Of a stretch of DNA of 64,000 nt, positions 46,503 to 57,265 are shown in pieces (position 1 is the stretch's first letter; every line of letters begins with the position of its first letter). The position numbers and the translations under genes are program-made. The notes beneath the pieces are model-generated. The model did not search any database. It was given only the letters and a program-made list of their open reading frames with translations, and was not told the DNA's origin. The DNA is from Cryptomeria japonica (lineage: Eukaryota > Streptophyta > Pinopsida > Cupressales > Cupressaceae): positions 875,492,594 through 875,556,593 of the forward strand of contig NC_081409.1 of NCBI RefSeq assembly GCF_030272615.1, read 5' to 3'.

Positions 46503-46741
46503 GTGGGTCACAAATTCCACTGTGGTTTTTCCTCATTGAGGTTTTCCTTGTACAAATCTGCGTGTTAGGGTTCTCATTTATATGTTTGGCTTATTGGTTG
46601 CATTACTTCTTTCAATTTTGTTTATACCAGTATACCGGTTGGTGTTTGTATGTTTTGTTAAAGCTAAAAATCCTTTATTTCGGTATAACACTGATTAACC
46701 CCCCCCCCCCCCCCCCCTCTTAGTGTTATTGGTTTCCAACA

Positions 46742-47184
46742 ATAACTAGGCGGACATTACTTCTTAGATCATTAACTTGTTGAGTAGACAAAGAGTGGGA
46801 AACCAGATTGTCCTATACTCACAATTTTAAGCAATAAAGCTTATAATAAATGTCAATGTTTTATTTAGGTCAATAATGGATTCAAATCCGTAACTAGGTG
46901 TAGAATCCCTAGTCTTTCTATTGAAATCCTCATCAAAGAGTCACCATCTCAACACACAATCCAAAAAAACATGAGATCTCATATCCTCACCCAAGTCTCT
47001 CAAGTCTCCATAAGCATAAACCAATCAATCTATACTAACTTAAAATATGATCCTACAAATCATGAAGTGCAAGGAAATGATTAATACTTAAAACCAAAGA
47101 GAAACAATAATACCTTACCAAAGACTCAAGAGTTCTCCATGGCACCAAGATGTCACCCAAACCATACATCATCAAATGATGAAT
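46742..47184. other. Unassigned DNA between element F and the gypsy relic
   Basis: No gene or LTR recognised. The gypsy integrase C-terminus expected here is missing, so the 3' end of that element has been lost. Confidence 0.4.
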
Positions 47185-47862
47185 CTACATCATTGCTGAA
47201 TCTCCCATTGAACCATCTAACCGTGTAATACCCACGAAGAACCTAGAAGTAAACAACTTATCTCTATCAGAGATAATCACCTCAAGCATTCCATGTAGTC
47301 TAACGACTTCCTTTATGAATTTCTTAGCCAAAATTGGGACATCATCCTTAACATTACCTGGTATAAAGTGCGCTACCTTGGTTATTTTATCAACCACTAC
47401 CAAAATGCTATCATGTCAGTTTCAATTTTTCGGCAAACCTACCACAAAATCCTTGAAAATTATTGACCACTTGTGCCAAGGCAAATTGTGGGGATTAAGA
47501 GCTCCTGCAGGATGACAATGTTATGCTTTATCTCGCTAACATTCAAGACATTTGGCAACATAATTAGCTATTTATTTCTTGATTTTTGGCCAAAAATAAT
47601 GGGTTTTTAAATTTGCATATATTTTAGTTACCCCAGGATGTGCTTGATAGGGCACATTACGACCTTTTGTGAGAATTTTTAGTCTTAATCCTCCTTCTTT
47701 AGGTACATAAATTCGGTGTAGATAACAAATGATACCATCATTCCCCACATGATACTCAGCTGGATTAATCCCTTGTTGTATCTCCAACATTATTTGATGA
47801 CAAAAGGGATCATGAGCCTGCATTTGCTTGACCTTTTTTGGCAATTCAACCCTTAACTGCAT
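47185..47862 (-). pseudogene. Element G integrase (truncated)
   Basis: The zinc-binding part (47862-47572) has YVPKEGGLRLKIL, HPGVTKIYANLKTHYFWP. The core (47403-47185) has VVVDKITKVAHFIP (first Asp) and VIISDRDKLFTSRF (second Asp); the catalytic Glu region is missing. A disrupted linker separates the two frames. Confidence 0.85.
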
Positions 47863-48032
47863 GATTGCAACCAGTTTAGCCCTTCAACTTAAGGCATCGA
47901 CAAATCGATTTTATTTTCCCTTAACATAAGAAATATCTATCTCATAGTTTCTCAATAATTCCAACCACCTCCTTTTTTGTGCATTCAATTCAAGTTGTGT
48001 GAAAAGATATTGGAGTCCTTTATGGTTAGTTT

Positions 48033-49269
48033 TCAACTTGAAGGGTCTCCTACCAAATAGTGTCTCCATACCTTCAAGGCATGTATGATTATATCTATCT
48101 CTAGGTCATGGGTGGGATAGTTAAGTTCATGATCCTTCAATTTCCTAGACTTGAAAGCAATCAGATGTCCATTTTGCATCAAAACCCCTCCCAATCCATC
48201 TAGAGAAGCATCCATCCAAACCACAAATTCTTTTTTTGGATCAAGAACTTGCAAGATGGGAGTTGAGGTAAGAGCTTCCTTCAACCGTTGGAAGGCAATA
48301 TTTCATTTATCCATCCATTTGAACTTCTTCCCTTTTCGTTGAAGAGAGGTTATAGCATTAGCTACCTTGGAGAAGTTCTCTATAAATCTTCGATAATACC
48401 CAACCAAACCCATGAAGCTTCTTACTTCAACCACATTCTTAGGAATAGGCCAATCCATGATTACTTGTATCTTGGCTGGATCCACTACAATCCCCTAGGT
48501 TGATATAATATGCCCAAGATAATGTACCTTGGGTTGGAAAAAGGAACACTTGGATAGTTTACCATACAATTTATGGTCTCTCAATCTTTGTAGGACCATT
48601 CTCAAATTCTCCCCATGTTCTTTCAATTTTTTTGGAGTAGATTAGGATGTCACCCAAAAATACTAACTCAAATTTGTCCAAATAGTCATGGAATACATGG
48701 TTCATGAGAGCCATGAAAGAAGAGGGAGCATTTGTAAGACCAAACGGTACCACTAGGAAATCATAATGGCCATACCTGGTTTGGAAAGCTGTTTTGGGGA
48801 TATCCTCTTCCTTAATGCTTAACTGGTGATAACCCGATCTTAAGTCTATTTTTGAAAAGATTGTAACTCCCTTGATTTGATCAAACAAGTCATCAACTCT
48901 AGGTAAGGGATACCTATTTCTAATGGTTACTTTGTTTAGCCTTTGATAATCTATGCACAACCTCAAAGTTTCATCCTTCTTCTTAATGAATAGCATTGGG
49001 GCTCCCCAAGGGGACACACTAGGTCGAATCAATCCTTTCTCCATTAAATCTTGCAATTTCATATTAAGCTCTTGTAATTCAGCTATGTTCATTCTATATG
49101 GGGATTTTGAGATAGGCTCAACTCCTGAAACTAGGTCTATGGTGAAATCCATTTGCCACTTAGGGGGCGATCCTAGCAACTCTTCAGGAAAGACATCTTG
49201 GTGTTCTTGGAGAATTGGATGGTATTTGATGCTAGGATTTGGATCATCATTTCCTTCGTCTACCTTCAC
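48033..49269 (-). pseudogene. Element G reverse transcriptase and RNase H
   Basis: RT at 49269-48571: [91 protein letters not shown]. The catalytic motif reads FLGDIL instead of FIDDIL, so one metal-binding Asp is lost. The connection and thumb follow at 48485-48303 ([19 protein letters not shown]). RNase H begins at 48284 (FVVWMDASLDGLGGVL, ELNYPTHDLE). Frameshifts separate the three pieces. Confidence 0.9.
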
Positions 49270-49640
49270 AAGATAGATTTTGCTCCCTTTGCTCCTTGTA
49301 GGTAGAAATTAATCTTTTGTGTCTTACTTGACCCAAACTCAACCTCCATCTCCTCTCGGCTTAAACTTTTAGGATCGATTTTACATTTTTTTATCACATT
49401 AGGAGATATAGAACTTTTTGTGGCTCCTAAATCTGCCAAAATAAAAATACATTGACCAATAAGTGTACCGTGAAGCTCTATTAGTGAAGCTTGTTGGTCT
49501 GCTTGATGATTATCCACAACTACATAAATACGGACAAAAGAATTGGTGGTTTTGTTTAGATTCTCGGGACAATTATTTTGGTAGTGGTCATCTCCACATG
49601 TCCAATATCCACCTACTGGTCCTCTTTTTGCTTCTTTGTC
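49266..49640 (-). pseudogene. Element G zinc knuckle and aspartic protease
   Basis: A zinc-knuckle-like YWTCGDDHYQNNC lies at about 49570-49610 (first Cys replaced by Tyr). The retropepsin segment follows: LIELHGTLIGQCIFILADLG and ATKSSISPNVI. The active-site triad is DLG instead of D(S/T)G. Confidence 0.8.
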
Positions 49641-49856
49641 TCTTGTGGAATTGACTTATGCCCCTTACTTGGATGTTTTCTATCTTTTCTTTTCCTTATC
49701 CTTCTGATAGTCTAACCCATGATTCTCTCTATAGTTTCAACCCCTCTTAAACTGTTGTGAAGCCTTTCCTTTAAACTTAGCTTCATGAAAATCCTTCCTT
49801 TTATTGTCCAAGTGTTGGGAGGATTAGCCCTTTTGTTTGTGTTCTTGTTTACTTTT

Positions 49857-50695
49857 CTATTTCTCCTCAGCAACTAAGGCCACCTCCACAACTTGGTTCA
49901 AGTATTTAGGTCGAGTGAGCTTGGTTGCATACATAAAACTTTTATTTAGCTCCAAAATAAACTTATTCACCCGATCCTCTTCCTCTTTCATATAGTGCAC
50001 ATGGCGGAGTAGGTTCATGAACTTGGCCTTGTATTCTGCCACTAACATTCCTCCTTGGTGAAGTAAGTCAAATTATATCATCTTTTGATCTCGATGATGG
50101 GTAGAAAGGTACTCCTTGTGAAACTGCTTGATGAAATTTTCCCAAGTCAATTGACTTATATCATAATTCTTTATTTCTGCCAAGTGGTCCCACCACAATG
50201 AGGCTTCACCTTCTAGCTGGTAGATACTAATTCTAGCCTTAGTGTTGGAGTTTAATTCTAACAACCCAAAATACTTATTCATCCCAATTAACCAAGCTTT
50301 AGTAGCATCTCCACCCACTGTACCATCAAACTTAGGTGCTTGCATTTTCTTTAACTCTTGAATCAATGGGTCTTTTTCCATACCTCTTGGTTGCCCAATA
50401 AGAGAGTGACTGTAAGTGGGAATTCTAGAGTTGATTTGATAATTTGGATCCGTCTGCTCATTGGACTCCCCATCATTCTCTTCAGTACCAATACCTGTGT
50501 TATGGTTGGTACCTTGTTCTTTTTGTCTTGTCAATTCTTTAATTTGCTGCTCTTGAGAAGCTATCCTTCTTGAAGGGTATTTAACTCTTCCTGCAACACT
50601 TCTGGTATAGCATGATGTACTAATGTGGCACCCCTACTTGCATGTGGGACTTTAATAAGTCTAGGGCTAGCGTCCCTCCTTAAGGTTCTCTTCAT
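49857..50695 (-). pseudogene. Element G gag
   Basis: Start ATG at 50695 (MKRTLRRDASPRLIKVP), frameshift near 50540, then a gag domain with APKFDGTVGGDATKAWLIGM, LEGEASLWWDHL and LTWENFIKQFHKEYL (50534-50073). It continues in a shifted frame at 50048-49857 (EYKAKFMNLLRHV, EDRVNKFILEL). Typical plant gypsy retrotransposon gag. Confidence 0.88.
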
Positions 50696-50987
50696 TATGG
50701 TAAGATAACTCTGCGAGATGAGGAATCAAATATTATTTTAGTTATCGTAATTATTTTATCTTCCAATTGCTTAAATATTGTTTATTTTTAATTATAATTT
50801 GTAGCCAAATTCATTAACTCAACATTTTATTTCCAACTTGAAATATCAATTCCAATGAAATTTATAACTCCATCAAGACACAATAATTTATATAAGACCA
50901 TAATTTTCATCCATAGTAGCAATTTGACATAAGATGACAATGATTATTTAGTACTATTTCATCATCTTTACACACATAGAATTCCTA

Positions 50988-51387
50988 ATTACATTGCTGG
51001 AGTTTCCTCCTCAAACTCCTCTTCAGGCTCTTCCTCCTCTGAGGTACTGGTAGTGATAGTCATGCTAGCATTGACTTGGTTACATTCTGCAATTGCTTCC
51101 TTGGAAAGGATAAGAGCATTGCGTCCACAACCAAAAGTGAAGTCTCTAACCGCTGAAGGTTTCATCTTCAGATTTTGATATGGAGTTTCTTTTCATGGCT
51201 CTCGACTCTGGGAAGGTTGGGCCAATTTCTTTCCCTTCTTTATTTTGATTTGTTTAATGGTTTCATCCAGTGGCTCAGTGTTAGCCATTTCTACTATTTC
51301 TATTTTTGAAAATGTGGTAACAACTACCTTGGATCCTTCTAGGTCCATTTGTTGGGGGTTTGGTTTTTTTGTTTCCCTTTCTTCCAT
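50988..51387 (-). pseudogene. Coding fragment with an SAVRDF..GCGRNA motif (possibly SUVH-like)
   Basis: The - strand reads from 51387 (MEERETKKPNPQQMDLEG...) past one TGA near 51195 into KMKPSAVRDFTFGCGRNA and then an acidic end (SEEEEPEEEFEEE, stop at about 50990). The motif resembles the (V/S)A(V/I)RDFP..CGRNAP segment that I recall upstream of the SRA domain in plant SUVH histone methyltransferases. No SRA or SET domain is present. It could be a captured or processed exon fragment. The assignment is tentative. Confidence 0.4.
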
Positions 51388-54300
51388 GTCCCATGGCTGC
51401 CAATATCAAGTAGCCATATTAGCATAAGGAAGTGTGAGCACCTAGGTCCTAAGGTCTATATCTAAGATCTGATACCTATGTAACGACAACCCTAGACATG
51501 ACTGAAATATACACAATTTTTTTTTTAGAACATGATAGTAGAAGAGTAATGAGAAGTTAAAAGCCACAATGAAATAAATTATCACTACTTGTAAATCTCC
51601 TAAATCATAAAACTTAATATATGTCGTAAACAATTTACAATTTACCAATTGATTAAATCACAAGAGCAATGAAGGGCTAATAGATAATGTTACCTGTATT
51701 CATACCATAATTGTTTGTCTGATCAAGAATACTCTTCACTTAAACCTTCCACTGTTCGCTTCAAGGGTGCAATACAAACCCTCCAATGTGAATATAATCC
51801 CTATGCACCCCTCCAATTGGATTTTGTGGCCCTCGATGAGAGAGTAGATATTCAGACCGTCTTTCTAAGAAAAGTAAAGGTAACCACCTAAAGACGAGCT
51901 ACACAGGGTTTTTCTACCATTTGTAAAGTGAGGTATCAATGGCATAACACTACTACTTAGAGAAGCTTGGTATGTTACCTACTTATTCCTCATTAGATAT
52001 AATTCTTCTTGTAGTCCCTGAGATGGCTAAGCAGCCAAAGACATCCTTGCTGGCATGTTTCTAGCCCTGAGGACCACATGCTCCTGGTGGAACCTGTCCT
52101 ATCTATGTGGTACAACTAACAGTCATTTGACATAATATGATCCTTGACTACTATCAATATTGAGCATGAATAAGCTTATCTCTCTACACGTCATAGTATT
52201 TCCATCGGTGATCACCTTAGATGGAGAAGGGTGGCCTATGTAATGAGGTATACAACCTCTACCTATGCCCTCATAGGGCCCTTACTCCATCTGTAGCCGT
52301 AAAAGCTAGCACATGTACCTTGCTTAGCACTTTCTATAAGAGAGGTTCCTAATTGAAATAAGTAGGTTCTAACTCAGCCATCTATATGTTTAAACTACCC
52401 ATTTTGGTGTTGTTTGAAATGAGGGTTTCATAATCTACTTAATCTTTGGTTGCTAGGTTGTTATTAACTAGGAGAAGCCTATGTTCAAACAAAACCAACT
52501 TGTAAGACAACAATGATAGTTGCTATTACCATTTTTCAGGTTTAAAAAAAAAAGTTAATGTAGCCATTCTATGTTATATTACATCAGTGAGTAGGTTCCA
52601 AAATGTGTTGAAGGGAGGACACACTTTCCATGTAATCCCTTGGTTGAAGGTTCTGTTAACTAATTCTCCATTTTCAGCTTTTTTTTTTTTGACAACCATT
52701 CCTATTTATCACCACATGATAGGATCTCTTACAATTCCATACACAATAATTTAACCATCACATGACCAATTATACCATTTAAACTAATCAAGACTGATTT
52801 AGTAACTGGCTAATCACACCATAATTAAATATAGCTTCATTTACATTAAATAATGGAGTTGTATACTTAGATTCTCATCCAAAATCTAGCAATATAGTCA
52901 AAGTAGAATTATCAAGGTGGAAGTTCACAGTTGGGAAATTTACTTATCACTATATATATACACACACACACTTCTAGTGTTAGACTTGCAAGGTTGTCTT
53001 GAGTTGACCTTGAGTTAAAATATCTATGTTCCTTTATGCCTAAAGTTGCAGCTCTATATAAAGATGTAAGAATAATTATTACTTTAACCATACACTAAAC
53101 CAACTCTAAATAACACCTCTAATAACCACACAAAACCATATAACACAGTTTGTTTATTATAACTTATACAATCATAGGATAGTAAGTAATTTAATTCTAT
53201 TTTCTTGGTTCATTTGTTGGTAGCTACATATGATTTCTTGATGTATTTTGTTGTTAACTATGCCCATAGTCTCCATCATAACCTATTTTTGCCATATCCT
53301 ACTCAACTAAAAACTCCACCAATAATATATCAGCATTATTTTGGAAGTATATAGGATTGGGGTTTTAGTACATATGTTGGTAAGTTTGACTTAGTTGTCA
53401 ACAATGGAAAACCTCCCCCTTTTTTGCATACTGGTTGGAACAACTCAAATGAAAAAACAACAAGATAAGAGGAAAACTAACACCCAACAAGAATTTTCCC
53501 ACAATACCAATACATCTAAGCTAAGAAATTATCAAAAGTTATTATCAGATTTCCTTTACTCATAACCAACAACATTATCAGGTAAATAGTTGACAAATAA
53601 AGAGATGGATAAGGAACATGGAAGTTAGAAGCTGCAAAAATTTCAATGTCTGAAACTTTCCCCAAATTGATTTGTTTCCCCTTTTACAAAATATCCTCAC
53701 ACTTAGCTGCTAAAATCTCCTTTTGCTACCTCGATCTTGTCTCCAGCTACTGGGCTAAGAAAAAAGACTTCTCATAATGGAGTTCATGGGGGCTTTTAAT
53801 CTATTCATGGCACCATATTTCCATAAGAGCTTTCAAAAATATCCTTCCAACAACTTCTTAGTGGGTGGTCGACCTTCTTCTCCATGCCCATGACCATTCC
53901 CATTTGATGGAAGATTGGCTCCTGGTGTAGGAATGGTATGCAGATTCATAAATTGAAGTTTTATTTTCTTCCCATGATGCCCTACGACCCGATTTTCTCT
54001 TCTCTCGTGAAAACAAAACTATCTTCCTTCTTTTTTTCCCTTGTTATATTTGCCTCCTCATAAGCATCGATAGTTTTCTTTTATTTTTTTTATGAGTATT
54101 TTTATTTCCTTCACTTAGGGGTGGTTGATTTCCTAAATACAAACTTAGTTTTTATTTATTTATTTAGCACCCCCAATGTATTATTTATTATTATTATTAT
54201 TTTGATTGAATAAACTTAATATTTTATATATACATATTAAGCATTCAAATGGCTTCTTGCAACTTATGATTTAATTATTTAGTCATAACAAGCAAATATA

Positions 54301-54470
54301 TATATATATATATACCACAAAATCCATTTGTATTGCATCCTTGTACCTGCAACCAATGACAAACCTCACACAAGTCCACCCACACATTATTAGTCTGAGT
54401 TAGTCTAAACATAGTAAATGCATTAAATTAAATAAAACATAATAAAGACAATAATTATATTTAATAAACT

Positions 54471-54472
<2 letters not shown>
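51388..54472. other. Unassigned AT-rich DNA
   Basis: No gene, LTR or RNA gene recognised. A poly-T run lies at about 52678-52690, a TATATATA/CACACACA mixed run at 52950-52972, and an (AT)9 run at 54296-54314. Confidence 0.4.

Positions 54473-54552
<80 letters not shown>
54473..54552. repeat. (CA)40 microsatellite
   Basis: Uninterrupted CA dinucleotides for 80 bp. An ORF of poly-Cys/Val across it is an artefact. Confidence 0.98.
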
Positions 54553-54555
<3 letters not shown>

Positions 54556-56086
54556 CCATATAACACAGTCCATAACTCCACCGCTAGTCCAAAATACATC
54601 GGGGCTGGGGTCATACAAAAGTATCAATATGGTTTTCTAGGGGCTATGACAAAACTAACCATCTATCTAGAAAAAAATAGAGATGCTTTTTTTTACAAGA
54701 TTACCACAACACATAAAGCTTAAAGAAAATACATACATTAAATTAACATGATTATATATTTTTAATTGCACAAGTGGAAGTAACTTATATCATTTAAATT
54801 TCATTCCCCATTACTTAGATACACACTAATGAAGATATGTGCAACATTAATTATCATTATTAATACTTGTTATTCCTCTACTTAAACTAATGTCCATTTC
54901 TTTTCACATAATAGAGAAAATTATTCACTTAAACCATTGATTATTTATCACTAGATACAACACATCTAACATATAAGTTCATTTTAATATACCAAATATC
55001 AAGAAATCACCTAAATCATCACTACATTTCAAGATTCACCTTATTCAAAGTTACAATATCCAAATACATTATTTGTTACAAATAAATGTCATGATATTCA
55101 AATTTACAATATCCAAATTACATATTACAATGATATTTCATGTACACATAATAGATCACATCTGCTCTAAGAATCCATGGCACATGTACTGGAAAGACGA
55201 AGAATCATCCTTCACACACACAAACAACCAATAAGAAATCCCAATGGAAGAAGGCATCAAACCACCTGACCATGTGGAACCAAAAAGGTCCACCACTTGT
55301 GCTTCAGAGAATGACATAAGGCCCCACACACACTCTAGACTTAGGCCGACACCTACATAACCATGGGAACATAAATATATACATAGACAAAACAAACTGA
55401 AGGACTAAACATCTCAAGACAAAGGATTAACCAAAAGGCATAGAAATATCAGAGGCTTCACATAACACAAAGGTTAACATCCTAGGACACACATAGGGGA
55501 AAGTGTCATCACATGCTATCAACAAGGGTTTCCCTGTAGTCTCTCACTAGACCCCAATGCCCAAGTGACACCCATGCGATATCGACTCAACCTTTCATGA
55601 AGACAAGGAAGAATGGTCATGTTGTTAGGCCTTCCCATACTCATCTTGAGTTTGAACTAGCACTCTAGGTCATGAATGGGGCACAAAATTATCTTGTTGA
55701 TGTGAAAACTACCTAACCCCCAAATTAATTAATTAAGGTTATCATTGATTAAGATAAACTTCCAATGAGATTCCTTGACAACCACTTAGGGCCCTGACAC
55801 CCAATTGGAAGCCACTCACCCAACATGATCCTAAAACCTAGGGACAAAACATAACCATGACATAAAGGGATCTCACATATCCACATAATGCTCAATCACT
55901 TAGTTCTAAATAGAATCTGAACCACATCGTTTAATCCTTAACACATAATTACAACCATAAAGGTCTCATGCAATATTGGTAGTGCAAGATTGACAACTCA
56001 ACATACATACATACATACATACATGAAAGATAATTTAACACATTAAATTAACCAAAATCAGTATACCAGCCTTTGGAAAAGTTATC
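54553..56086. other. Unassigned AT-rich DNA
   Basis: No gene recognised. A short (ACAT)6 run at 56001-56024. A - strand open frame at 55395-55156 has no recognisable motif. Confidence 0.4.
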
Positions 56087-57265
56087 TGTAATGTTGATAA
56101 AATGGTGAATGAATGAGATCTAGAGGAAATCTTTTCTTCCCTCCGAGGAGAGATAAAGGTTTCACCTCAGATTTCTCTTCAAACACATTTTCCACATTAC
56201 ATTGGAAGAGGGGGTAAGATACACTAGATTCAACCTATAGAGAAAGAGACTAAATTTTGAGTGATGATAAGTGAATCCCCTCTTCTGAGGTTGAGTTTTG
56301 AATTGATTGAATCGTGTACTTATGATCAAGTGTAAAAGTGACAAAGATCTAATTATAACTTAAGATAGAAGCATAGGATGAAGCTGTGCACTTGGCTTTG
56401 ACAATAATCTATTGAGATGAAGTCTCCCTGCAAATTTGGGGAAAAGTTGCCTAGACCATGGCGGGAATATACACGGTCCTCTAAAGTCCACGAAATGAAA
56501 AGGGTTTTTTCACCTCTGCAAATGGAGCCTGAATCTGAAAGTACAACTACACACCTGCAACCTACACACATAAAAGAGAGGGAAAGGTGTTGGGATTGGG
56601 GGTTTGCCTTCATGTCAAACCCCACTTTTGGAATTAAGTAAATGATGAAAGAAATTACTTGCAAGTAAATGTAAATGAAAGACTGAAATGTAAATCACCT
56701 CAATGGAGGTTGTAGATATAATGTAGGTAGATTTCCTTATGTGGAATTGAATGTTGGAATGAATCTCCTCTTCAATGGTTTAATCCTTGACTTGAATGCA
56801 ACACCTAGCATTGAAAGGAGACTTGAGAATGCTCAATGCTGGAAAGGGATGCTTGAATGCTCTTGAATGTTTGATCTCAGGTAAACTTCCCACTCATCCA
56901 AATTTATCCAAATTATATAAATGAGAGGGAAAATGCAACTTAAATACTAGTCAATTAGGCTAATTGATTGATTTTCCATCACAGGTCGACACTGGGGGAG
57001 TTTTCCTGCTCAATGTGCAACCTCCAAAGCACACTTGAAAAGGGTCCTGCCCCAAAATGGCATAGAGGATAGGGGCGACATGCCCTTGTCCTGCCCTTTT
57101 TTGCAGGACACGATGCAGTCTAGGCAGTATGAAGGGCAAGAAAGATGCAGTTTCCAGGTGCCAAGCAAGTCTCCAGTTTCTGATCTGGCTTAGGGATTCA
57201 AATTGCATGCGTGAGGACCCTAATGTGGTCAGAAATTGTGAGGGTCATGATTTTATGACACTACA
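56087..57265 (-). repeat. Solo LTR K (element C family)
   Basis: On the + strand it begins TGTAATGTTG and ends TTATGACACTACA. It is colinear with the LTRs of C through blocks such as GGATGAAGCTG, TACACGGTCCTC, CCTGCAACCTACACACA, CAATGGTTTAATCCTTG and GAGGACCC. Flanks TTATC (56082-56086) and CTATC (57266-57270) form a 5-bp TSD with one transition. No internal sequence remains. Much more diverged than the two LTRs of C are from each other. Confidence 0.82.

Larger units (their letters stand above)
38499..46741 (+). mobile_element. Element F: pol-less two-ORF LTR retrotransposon (B family), with solo LTR inserted
   Basis: Order: 5'-truncated LTR (38499-39306), perfect tRNA-Met PBS (39309), coiled-coil/zinc-knuckle gag (39381-40386), ORF2 (40864-44018), polypurine array, 3' LTR (44294-46741, interrupted by J at 44979-46502). 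The coding order matches element B, and no protease, integrase, RT or RNase H lies between PBS and PPT. The first ~105 bp of the 5' LTR are missing, so no left TSD exists. F and B are two insertions of one non-autonomous lineage. Confidence 0.9.
44294..46741 (+). repeat. 3' LTR of element F, split by solo LTR J
   Basis: Begins TGTTGGCAATTGACAC at 44294 and is interrupted after GTGGG at 44978. It resumes with the duplicated GTGGG at 46503-46507 and ends GGTTTCCAACA at 46741. Near the end, a C homopolymer (46699-46717, 19 bases) replaces the 7-8 C of the 5' LTR. Confidence 0.92.
47185..50695 (-). mobile_element. Element G: decayed Ty3/gypsy gag-pol relic
   Basis: Read on the - strand: gag (50695-49857), zinc knuckle and protease (49640-49266), RT and RNase H (49269-48033), integrase zinc domain and core (47862-47185). 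This is the Ty3/gypsy order, with integrase after RT. No LTR, PBS or PPT was identified on either side. All frames are broken. The integrase is truncated after its second Asp, so any chromodomain is lost. Confidence 0.9.

Noticed and set aside
54423-54614. Poly-Cys/Val open frame on the - strand
   Set aside because: It is a translation of the (CA)40 microsatellite.
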